Source: Desulfobacterales bacterium (GTDB taxonomy: Bacteria > Desulfobacterota > Desulfobacteria > Desulfobacterales > JAFDDL01). From it: a stretch of 64,000 nucleotides of DNA. The notes under the pieces are model-generated. The model ran no database searches. It saw only the letters and a list, made by a program, of their open reading frames with translations, and had not been told where the DNA came from. Positions 57,279-64,000 of this stretch are shown piece after piece; within the stretch, counting starts at the first letter, position 1, and every line of letters starts with the position of its first letter. The position numbers were made by a program, and so were the translations under genes. The stretch spans positions 186,001 through 250,000 of the forward strand of contig JAVEYW010000003.1 in NCBI GenBank assembly GCA_034003325.1, read 5' to 3'.

Positions 57279-57399
57279 TAATAAAATACAACCCGACTGA
57301 AATGTTTTGATTACAGGGCCCCGAATATGCTCTTGAAAAACTATACGCTTGAAATATTCAACTCCAAATACATTTTCGATAACTAGATAGAGGATAAAG

Positions 57400-58647
57400 A
57401 TGGCGAAGGATAGAGAAACTTCGTGGAAATGGATTAGCGTCGTGTCAGTGGTGTGCCTGATAGGCGTTACCTTGGCCGCAAAAATCAGCGGTTATTGGGT
57501 GCTGACCGCTTTGCCCGTGGGCTTTCTTTTCGGGTTTTTTCTGGAAAAAGGGGATCTTTGCGGTGCCTCTGCCTTCAGCGAAATTCTTTTGCTCAAAGAC
57601 TGGAAAAAGATGCAGGGCATAGGGGTGGTGATTGTTGTCAGCATGCTCGGGTTTTCCTTGCTGGACGGTCTGGGGATGGTGAAGCTCAGCCCCAAACCTT
57701 TGCTATGGGCCAGTTCCATCATCGGCGGAGTGATTTTCGGCGTTGGGACAGTGTTGGCGGGGGCATGTGTTAGCGGCAGCCTTTTTAAAGTGGCCCAGGG
57801 CAACCTAAATTCAATGGCCGCGCTGGTGGCGATTCCGATCGGCGTCATGTGGGTGGAGCATGGTTCTCTTAAGGCGTTTCAGAACACGCTACAAACCTAT
57901 GTGGTTAAAAACACAGACGGCGGGCCAGTCACTTTTTTTTCATTGCTCCATCTGCCCTACTGGTCTCTATCCATCATTTTCGCCATTCTAACGATTTGCG
58001 CGGTCATTTTTTTCAGGCATAAAAATAGATTGCCCCTTCTGCAAAACCATTCATCGGGTACCAGCAAACTCAAAACCATCATGACTTCCCGTTGGCGGCC
58101 GTGGCAAGCGGGGATCGCCATCGGGCTTCTTGCTTGTTTGGCATACCTTTCGTCCGCCGCAAGCGGCCGTAACTATCCTCTCGGGGTAACCCATGGGGTG
58201 ATGCATGCCGAACTCTTACTGACGGATACGCCGCTTGAATACGTATATGCGCCTAAAAACAATTTCGTCCCCCCCGCCATTAACAGCGGAAAACAGGAAA
58301 TCGGTAAGTCCCCTAAAAAAGTCTCTCTCTGGTTGTTATTCGAGGTGTTCGCGATCGTCTTGGGCGCCTTTGTCAGTGCAAAATTGACGGGTCGGGCCAG
58401 GTTGTTACCAAAGCCGCCGCAACAGACGATAACCGCTTTTTTCGGAGGCCTTTTGGTCGGCGTCGGTGCGGCCATCGCGGGCGGGTGCATTGTCGGCAAC
58501 ATTATGAGCGGTGTTGCCCTTATGAGCGTCGGGCCCCTTATCTTTGCGGTGGTTGTCATCTTAACAAACTGGATAACCACTTATTTTTACCTCATGGGCG
58601 GAAGTCTTTCAGACATGGTTTGGATTCAGAACTATTTTAAAAAATAA
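57400..58647 (+). CDS. YeeE/YedE (TsuA-like) sulfur-compound transporter, two repeats
   Basis: Encodes 415 residues with about 10 membrane helices in two Sulf_transp repeats. The conserved thiols that line the path in this family are present: KGDLCGAS (residue about 55), LAGACVSGSLF (about 124) and IAGGCIVGNIMSG (about 366). Family members import thiosulfate or related sulfur compounds. Unusual context: placed between redox and arsenic export genes, it may supply sulfur to cluster or thiolation chemistry, or move a thioarsenical. The latter is conjecture. Confidence 0.83.
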   Translation: MAKDRETSWKWISVVSVVCLIGVTLAAKISGYWVLTALPVGFLFGFFLEKGDLCGASAFSEILLLKDWKKMQGIGVVIVVSMLGFSLLDGLGMVKLSPKPLLWASSIIGGVIFGVGTVLAGACVSGSLFKVAQGNLNSMAALVAIPIGVMWVEHGSLKAFQNTLQTYVVKNTDGGPVTFFSLLHLPYWSLSIIFAILTICAVIFFRHKNRLPLLQNHSSGTSKLKTIMTSRWRPWQAGIAIGLLACLAYLSSAASGRNYPLGVTHGVMHAELLLTDTPLEYVYAPKNNFVPPAINSGKQEIGKSPKKVSLWLLFEVFAIVLGAFVSAKLTGRARLLPKPPQQTITAFFGGLLVGVGAAIAGGCIVGNIMSGVALMSVGPLIFAVVVILTNWITTYFYLMGGSLSDMVWIQNYFKK

Positions 58648-58701
58648 GTCGTTCGAGGGATGTCGGCCAACATGCCGGCCGGAAAAATAGGACTGAGGGA
58701 C

Positions 58702-59796
58702 ATGAGTGATAATCGCCTTAAAAAAAAATTAAGCTTCTTAGACCGCTTTCTCACCCTATGGATTTTCTTGGCCATGTTCATCGGCGTGGGAGGGGGGTAT
58801 CTGGTTCCGGAAATCAAAAATTTCATCAACCGCTTTTCCGTCGGCACCACCAATATTCCGATCGCCGTGGGCTTGATTCTGATGATGTATCCGCCGCTTG
58901 CCAAGGTAAAATATGAAAAGATGGGGTTTGTATTTCGCGACATTAAAGTGCTGACGCTGTCCCTGGTGCAAAACTGGGTCATCGGGCCGGTTCTGATGTT
59001 CCTTTTGGCCATCGCTTTTTTATCCGGATACCCGGAATACATGGTGGGGTTGATTCTGATCGGGCTTGCGCGCTGCATCGCCATGGTGATCGTCTGGAAC
59101 GATCTGGCCATGGGGGACCGGGAGTACTGCGCGGGCTTGGTGGCTTTCAACTCCATTTTTCAGGTGCTCTTCTTTTCGGTCTACGCTTATATCTTTATCA
59201 CCGTGCTGCCCCGATGGATGGGGCTGGAAGGCATGGCGGTGAATATCTCCATCGGCCAGATCGCGGAAAGCGTCTTCATCTATTTGGGCATTCCCTTTAT
59301 CGCGGGGTTACTCTCCCGGATAATCGGCCTTAACACGGTGGGCGCCGAACGCTATGAAACAAAATTCATTCCCAAAATCAGCCCCATAACGCTGATCGCC
59401 TTGCTCTTCACCATTCTGGTGATGTTCTCCCTGAAAGGCGAATATATCGTTCAACTGCCCATGGATGTGGTGCGCGTGGCCGTTCCGCTGTGCATCTATT
59501 TTGTGATCATGTTTTTCGCCTCTTTCTGGTTGAGCATAAAAGCAAAGGCCACCTATGAGCAATCAACGACCTTGTCTTTTACCGCCGCATCGAATAACTT
59601 CGAACTGGCCATCGCCGTGGCGATAGCCGTCTTCGGCCTGAATTCAGGGCAGGCCTTTGCCGCCGTCATCGGTCCCCTGGTGGAAGTGCCGGTGCTCATC
59701 TCTCTGGTGAATGCCGCGCTCTGGTTCAAACGTAAATACTTTCCGTATGCGCTGGAAACACCGACCGGCGTTTGCCATGTGTCGTGCAAGCCCTAA
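58702..59796 (+). CDS. acr3: ACR3 family arsenite efflux transporter
   Basis: Encodes 364 residues from ATG 58702 (GAGGGA upstream). Ten helices are predicted, with the essential Cys in [13 protein letters not shown] and the conserved Glu in [12 protein letters not shown]. The N-terminal block [14 protein letters not shown] and [11 protein letters not shown] are ACR3 signatures. It expels As(OH)3 using the proton gradient. arsF and arsG follow on the same strand. A run of nine A encodes lysines near the start. Confidence 0.95.
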   Translation: MSDNRLKKKLSFLDRFLTLWIFLAMFIGVGGGYLVPEIKNFINRFSVGTTNIPIAVGLILMMYPPLAKVKYEKMGFVFRDIKVLTLSLVQNWVIGPVLMFLLAIAFLSGYPEYMVGLILIGLARCIAMVIVWNDLAMGDREYCAGLVAFNSIFQVLFFSVYAYIFITVLPRWMGLEGMAVNISIGQIAESVFIYLGIPFIAGLLSRIIGLNTVGAERYETKFIPKISPITLIALLFTILVMFSLKGEYIVQLPMDVVRVAVPLCIYFVIMFFASFWLSIKAKATYEQSTTLSFTAASNNFELAIAVAIAVFGLNSGQAFAAVIGPLVEVPVLISLVNAALWFKRKYFPYALETPTGVCHVSCKP

Positions 59797-59839
59797 ACGG
59801 CACTGAAGGAAGAACCAAAATCAGTAAAGGAATTTTTTT

Positions 59840-60298
59840 ATGAAAATTATTCAAAAACACCTGCCTTTTTGCAACCGGACGATTTTGTTCATGCTGATAT
59901 TCGTCATGCCGGCTTTTATGGCGGCATCGGCGGAAGGAGCCGAGACCCCATCCGCAACCCCCGCCCATTATTATACCGCCACCTACTTTCACGGTTCGTT
60001 TCGTTGCGGCACCTGTCAACGAATTGAAACCTTGTCTGAAAAAGCCATAACCAACCATTTCGCCCAAGAATTGAAATCCGGGGCGCTGGTTTGGCGGGCC
60101 GTCAATGTCGATGAACCGGAAAACCAACATTATGTCAAGGATTACAGTCTGTTCACCAAATCTCTGATCATTTCGGAAGTAAAGGACGGAAAGGAGATAC
60201 GGTGGAAAAACCTGGAAAAAGTCTGGAATTTTGTGAGAAATGAAGACAAATTCGACGAATATGTTTTATCCGAAGTGAAGGCATGGATGGGGCAATGA
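59840..60298 (+). CDS. arsF: ArsF-type protein (nitroaromatic-arsenical nitroreductase subunit)
   Basis: Encodes 152 residues. A signal peptide (about 1-35) precedes HGSFRCGTCQRIE, with C-x2-C in a thioredoxin-like fold, and the family segments WRAVNVDEPENQHYV and DGKEIRWKNLEKVW. In the arsEFG system ArsF and ArsE act together on nitro- and aromatic arsenicals before export by ArsG. Here arsG overlaps the arsF stop by 4 bp. The order acr3-arsF-arsG makes an arsenic function likely, though the substrate is inferred from the described system. Confidence 0.85.
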   Translation: MKIIQKHLPFCNRTILFMLIFVMPAFMAASAEGAETPSATPAHYYTATYFHGSFRCGTCQRIETLSEKAITNHFAQELKSGALVWRAVNVDEPENQHYVKDYSLFTKSLIISEVKDGKEIRWKNLEKVWNFVRNEDKFDEYVLSEVKAWMGQ

Positions 60299-60996
60299 CG
60301 ATGGGAATCGGCACGGCGGAAATTTTCTCCGTTATCTGGCTCGGCATTCTGACATCCATCAGCCCGTGCCCGCTGGCAACCAATATTGCCGCTACGAGCT
60401 ATATCGGCCAGCAGATCCATTCTCGTTTTTCAACGGTGATCGCGGCCACTGCCTATACCATCGGCCGCACCCTTTGCTATATGTTCATCAGCTTCCTGCT
60501 TGTCGCGGGCTTGATTTCCATACCGGGAGTGTCTAATTTTCTTCAAATGCACATGAACCGGATTCTGGGACCTTTTTTAATCATCGCCGGCCTGTTTATT
60601 CTCGATTTGATTTCGCTACGCCTGCCGAATGTCTCTTTCAGCATGGAGCGGCTTCAACAACTCGGCAAGAGCGGCTTTTTCGGCGCCGTTCTCATGGGAT
60701 TTTTGTTTGCGATGTCGTTTTGCCCGGTGTCTGCGGCGCTCTTTTTCGGAAGCGTGATTCCGCTGGCGCTCAAATGCCAGTCCCGCTTTTTTTTGCCGCT
60801 TCTTTACGGGGTCGGCACCGCCGCTCCGGTCATCGGATTCGCTTTTATCATGGCCTACAGCACCCGAATGGCAGGGTTGTTTTTCAACCGAATGGCCCCG
60901 GTGGAATTCTGGCTCCGCCGCATCACCGGCGGTCTTTTCATCCTGATCGGTGTGTATTTTTGTCTTAAATATATTTTTCGAATCATTCATTTTTAA
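60295..60996 (+). CDS. arsG: ArsG-type permease (CcdA/LysE-like, aromatic arsenical efflux)
   Basis: Encodes 233 residues from ATG 60295, overlapping the arsF stop (ATGA); ATG 60301 is an alternative. Six membrane helices; the motif SISPCPLATNIAATSYIG in the first helix and FAMSFCPVSAALFFGS in the fourth each hold a Cys-Pro pair as in the CcdA superfamily, which moves electrons or thiol-bound substrates. The combination with ArsF identifies the ArsG branch. It should export reduced aromatic or methylated arsenicals. Confidence 0.88.
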   Translation: MTMGIGTAEIFSVIWLGILTSISPCPLATNIAATSYIGQQIHSRFSTVIAATAYTIGRTLCYMFISFLLVAGLISIPGVSNFLQMHMNRILGPFLIIAGLFILDLISLRLPNVSFSMERLQQLGKSGFFGAVLMGFLFAMSFCPVSAALFFGSVIPLALKCQSRFFLPLLYGVGTAAPVIGFAFIMAYSTRMAGLFFNRMAPVEFWLRRITGGLFILIGVYFCLKYIFRIIHF

Positions 60997-61082
60997 TATC
61001 GGTATGGATAACGAATCCGATTAAACATCAGTGAACCTTCACTCCAGATGTTCGGAGTTGTACCAAGCGATAAGGGGGGATC

Positions 61083-61607
61083 ATGCCTTTCAGCAAACCC
61101 AAAATAAAGCAAATCCTTTTTGCAACTGATTTATCGGAAAACGCCAACCGCGCTTTTACTTATGCGACAAGCCTGGCGGACGCATACAGCGCGGTGGTCA
61201 CGGTGCTGCATGTGGTCGAAAAAATGCCGCCCAACGCGGAGATTCTCATTTCTGCATTTTTAGGATATCGGGATCTGGAGGAATACAGGGGAAAAACTGA
61301 GGCGGAGCTTATCGAACGGATCAAGACCCGCATCGAGCACTTTTGCTCGGAAGCCGCCGACAAGATAACCGAATGCACCTTTATCCTTCAAAAGGTGGTT
61401 GTCGAGCCGGGTATCGCTTCAAAGCGGATCCTGCACCATGCGGCAACGGGAACCTACGATGCCCTGGTTATGGGGTGTCGGGGTCACGGCATTATTCAAG
61501 AAGCGCTTTTCGGCGGGACAACCCACAAGGTTCTGCGTGAATGCAAAATCCCGGTCCTCCTGGTTCCCCTTCAGCTGCACGGAAAAGAAGAGAATCCATC
61601 GGCATGA
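61083..61607 (+). CDS. Universal stress protein, UspA family
   Basis: Encodes 174 residues with AAGGGGGG upstream. The alpha/beta UspA fold is seen in IKQILFATDLSENANRAFTYA, VTVLHVVEKM and the ATP-binding GxxGxG region in GCRGHGIIQEALFGGTTHKVL, which is the full Usp nucleotide motif (G-x2-G-x9-G-S/T). A single Usp domain. It probably responds to stress and may be co-transcribed with the arsenic genes; the 87-bp gap to arsG allows either. Confidence 0.9.
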   Translation: MPFSKPKIKQILFATDLSENANRAFTYATSLADAYSAVVTVLHVVEKMPPNAEILISAFLGYRDLEEYRGKTEAELIERIKTRIEHFCSEAADKITECTFILQKVVVEPGIASKRILHHAATGTYDALVMGCRGHGIIQEALFGGTTHKVLRECKIPVLLVPLQLHGKEENPSA

Positions 61608-61655
61608 CGGGATGCTCAGTGGACAAAAGATAACGTAGAGTAAACGGGGAACTTC

Positions 61656-63065
61656 ATGTTAAAAAACATGCTGGCTGCTTTTCATTGGTGCCCGACGATG
61701 AGATATGTGGCATATCAATTGATCACGAAATGGATTCTCTTTTCGGGTATGGCCTTCCTGACACCGTGGATCGCTTCAGCGAGTCAGGCTCCTCCGGACA
61801 CTCAATCCATGACCTTGAACGCCTGTATCGAAACCGCGCTTGAAAACAGTCCGGAATTGAAGGTCTCATACGGGGAGCAAGCCTTTCAGGCCGAAGCAAT
61901 CTCCCTGGCTCGTTCGGCCTTTTTGCCCCGAATTGACGCCCTGTCCGGATACACCCGCTTTGAGTACCCCATGCGGGTGACGCAGGCGCATGAAAATAAC
62001 GAACCGGGCGTCTTTGATCGGGACTTGCTGGAAACGGGTATTGTGTTCCGGTTACCCGTTTACCAAGGCGGACAACATCGGGCCGAACTCGCGATTGCCC
62101 AACTGGGGCGCCTGCAAGCGATGGAAATATGGAAAGGCACCCGTCAGGACCTGATTCTAAACCTTCATGCCGTATTCTACAAAATTCTTCAAATAGATGA
62201 GGTCCAGCGGTCGGCGATGGCTTCCATGCAGGCCCTTGAAGCCCATAAGACAACTACCCGGCTTCAACTGGAGGTGGGCAGGGTCGCACCGGTGGATGTG
62301 ATGAAAATCGATGTCCGTCTGGCCCAGATCGAACAACAGCTTTCCAGCATTCAAGCCGACCGGAAAGCGCTCATCGCGGCCCTTTTACAACTGATGGGCA
62401 TGGACCGGGCAAATCTGATCGATGTTGACATTCGGGGCGAACTGAAAGCACATCCGACCAAGCTGCCGAATATGGCGCTGGCCCGCAAGCGCGCCGAAAA
62501 CCAACGGCCGGAACTGGCTGCCGCGCGTCTGGAACTTGACCGAACCAAAGCCGGCGTTAAAGCGGCGCGAGCTGTTTTTCTTCCGCAGGTAGACGGATTT
62601 GGAACCTACAGCTTGAGAGCCGCCATTCCCTTTGACGACGATCATGAGGATGCCTGGTCCGCCGGACTTCAGGTTAATCTTCCCCTGTTTCACGGGGGTG
62701 CCAACATAGCCCGGTTGCGGCAAGCGGAAATCCGGCGCAAGCAGGCCGATGAACGCCACAGAGCCGTAACGCTGAAGATTGAAACCGATCTCGAGCAGTC
62801 CCTGGCGCGGCTCACCGACAGCCTGAAACGAATGGAAGTGAACCGAAAAAACATGACGCTCTCCAGCGAGACGTTTCGCATTGAGCAGGCCAAAAACGAA
62901 GACGGCAAAAGCAGTATCAATGACCTGCTAGACGCCCAGGCCGCCACGCTTGCGGCAGAGGTAGCCCATTCCCAGTCTGTCATGGACTATCTTCTGGCTC
63001 GGGTTGAATGGCGCCGGGCCGTAGGCACCCCCTTATGGCCGGTGGCTGAAACAGGAAAGGAATAA
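61656..63065 (+). CDS. TolC family outer-membrane efflux protein
   Basis: Encodes 469 residues from ATG 61656 (GGGGA upstream); ATG 61698 would start closer to the signal peptide (ITKWILFSGMAFLTPWIAS). Two OEP repeats are seen: TLNACIETALENSPELKV with FLPRIDALSGY, and ELAAARLELDRTKAGVKAAR with FLPQVDGFGTY, plus the long coiled-coil segments. It forms the exit channel of a tripartite pump. The adaptor gene follows after three bases, so this is the outer part of one efflux system, whose pump gene lies beyond the window. Confidence 0.92.
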   Translation: MLKNMLAAFHWCPTMRYVAYQLITKWILFSGMAFLTPWIASASQAPPDTQSMTLNACIETALENSPELKVSYGEQAFQAEAISLARSAFLPRIDALSGYTRFEYPMRVTQAHENNEPGVFDRDLLETGIVFRLPVYQGGQHRAELAIAQLGRLQAMEIWKGTRQDLILNLHAVFYKILQIDEVQRSAMASMQALEAHKTTTRLQLEVGRVAPVDVMKIDVRLAQIEQQLSSIQADRKALIAALLQLMGMDRANLIDVDIRGELKAHPTKLPNMALARKRAENQRPELAAARLELDRTKAGVKAARAVFLPQVDGFGTYSLRAAIPFDDDHEDAWSAGLQVNLPLFHGGANIARLRQAEIRRKQADERHRAVTLKIETDLEQSLARLTDSLKRMEVNRKNMTLSSETFRIEQAKNEDGKSSINDLLDAQAATLAAEVAHSQSVMDYLLARVEWRRAVGTPLWPVAETGKE

Positions 63066-63068
63066 GGA

Positions 63069-64000
63069 ATGAAACGCATTTCCGGCCGGGTTGTAACGAT
63101 TCTGATCCTCTTCGTTATCGTGGTAGGCCTGGCCATGGCATTGCACAAGGCGAAAAAGCAACTGGCGGCTGCGCCTGTCTGGCAGGCCCGGCCTTCCCCT
63201 GTGGAGACTGCGATCGTCAGGGAAGGAAATCTTTCCCGCTCCCTTCGGTATCTGGCCCGGCTGGAAGCGGTGTCCATGGCGGAGATTGCCCCCAAGATCA
63301 ATGCCAGAATCGTCTCTCTCGAAATGGACGAAGGGGATACCGTGGCAACAGGGGATGTTCTGGCACGCTTGGATGACCGGGATGTCCGGGCGCAAATCAC
63401 CGGCCTCGAAGCCACCATCGAGGCTGGAAAGGCACGCTTGGCCGGCGCGAAGGCCGGCGCCGATGCCGCCCGAAGCAACCTGGCCTATGCGGAACGGGAA
63501 AACAAGCGGGATAAGCGTCTTTTTGATAAAAAAGGCATCAGTGCTTCGACGCTGGAGGCCAGTCAAAACCAATTGGATGAAGCACGAAGTCAAACCTTAC
63601 AAGCAGAAGAGGCCGTTCGTAGCATCAAAAAGGAAATTTCCGCCCTAAAGGCTCAACTGGCTGAGGCTCGAACCCGGCTCAGCTACGCAACCATCCGGGC
63701 CGACTATCCCGGAACCATCCAAAAACGGTATGCCGAGCTGGGTGATATGGCCATGCCCGGCAAGCCCATTTTCAACATGATGGATATTTCCTCCTTCCGG
63801 CTTGCTTTCGAACTGGTAGAGGACGATTTGGCTTTGATTCAGGCCGGACAAACGGTCCGTATTCAGTGGTCCATTCCAGTTCCGGCCAATAGGCAAACCG
63901 CCACCGTAACCCGGATTTTTCCCTCCCTGGAATTAGATCAAACCGTTCGGGCGGAAATCGATCTTTTTTGTCCATGCTCCGAAAAACTGAAGGTGGGCAG
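63069..64000 (+). CDS. RND/HlyD-type periplasmic adaptor (3' truncated by window edge)
   Basis: Open from ATG 63069 (TAAGGA just before) to the end of the window, at least 310 residues. An N-terminal membrane anchor (about 8-25, VVTILILFVIVVGLAMAL) precedes the barrel-sandwich half INARIVSLEMDEGDTVATGD, a long coiled-coil hairpin (about 105-205), the second half with YATIRADYPGTI, and a beta-barrel part with LVEDDLALIQAGQ. This is the adaptor joining an inner-membrane pump to TolC. A C-P-C motif appears near the cut end (LFCPCSEK). Substrate unknown, but the arsenic context is suggestive. Confidence 0.9.
   Translation, partial: MKRISGRVVTILILFVIVVGLAMALHKAKKQLAAAPVWQARPSPVETAIVREGNLSRSLRYLARLEAVSMAEIAPKINARIVSLEMDEGDTVATGDVLARLDDRDVRAQITGLEATIEAGKARLAGAKAGADAARSNLAYAERENKRDKRLFDKKGISASTLEASQNQLDEARSQTLQAEEAVRSIKKEISALKAQLAEARTRLSYATIRADYPGTIQKRYAELGDMAMPGKPIFNMMDISSFRLAFELVEDDLALIQAGQTVRIQWSIPVPANRQTATVTRIFPSLELDQTVRAEIDLFCPCSEKLKVG

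Overview
The window reads as a chromosomal segment of an anaerobic deltaproteobacterium (Desulfobacterota, most likely a Desulfobacterales sulfate reducer). This rests on gene content, not on a marker gene: a mitochondrial-EFG1-like elongation factor G, an octaheme hydroxylamine-oxidoreductase-like cytochrome, a type II secretion operon that includes gspN, AMP-forming acyl-CoA ligases, NIL-domain ferredoxin and multidomain fusions common in that group. Genes are dense, on both strands, mostly in short co-directional runs.

Layout. 1-6.5 kb: 3' part of a YgiQ-type radical SAM gene, a small phosphodiesterase, an octaheme cytochrome c, then rsmG and a CoA-transferase/GNAT fusion on the minus strand and a Nudix hydrolase. 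6.6-9.8 kb: a well-formed promoter and a hairpin-rich leader in front of an EF-G paralogue, then a P-loop ATPase. 9.8-15.8 kb: an acyltransferase/hydrolase fusion, a NIL-ferredoxin/mnmA/mtaB tRNA-thiolation cluster and a DnaJ/TerB protein. 16-24 kb: accessory region with PilZ, secreted proline-rich and GlsB-type proteins, a CDF transporter whose 5' end lies on a stranded piece of an mscS gene (the intact mscS is 5.5 kb away), an orphan PAS histidine kinase, a diheme peroxidase and mscS. 24.2-28.5 kb: tRNA-Leu(CAG), ribF, def, fmt, rsmB. 28.5-40.8 kb: a complete run of type II secretion genes F-G-H-I-J-K-L-M-N-C-D-E directly behind rsmB. 40.8-49.9 kb: TPR protein, rpe, aroQ, ilvA, two acyl-CoA ligases, a small Cys-rich protein, queE and queC.

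49.9-64 kb is a probable arsenic island and the most interesting part: a periplasmic rhodanese; a 1025-residue fusion of PqqD-like, radical SAM, ArsM-like methyltransferase and DUF5714 modules; ArsR; an ArsP-type permease; DUF2703; an ArsE-like thioredoxin; an unknown exported protein; a two-lobed YeeE/YedE transporter; ACR3; ArsF; ArsG; a universal stress protein; and the start of a TolC/adaptor efflux system running off the right edge. Together these could sense arsenic, convert it to organic forms, expel inorganic and organic forms, and supply sulfur or thiol chemistry. The fusion protein keeps three cysteines in the spacing known for arsenite methyltransferases, so a combined methylation/radical step on arsenic is a reasonable but untested reading.

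No CRISPR array, insertion sequence, rRNA or replication origin was recognised. Two copies of a short hairpin-bearing repeat, two gene remnants and one tRNA were found.
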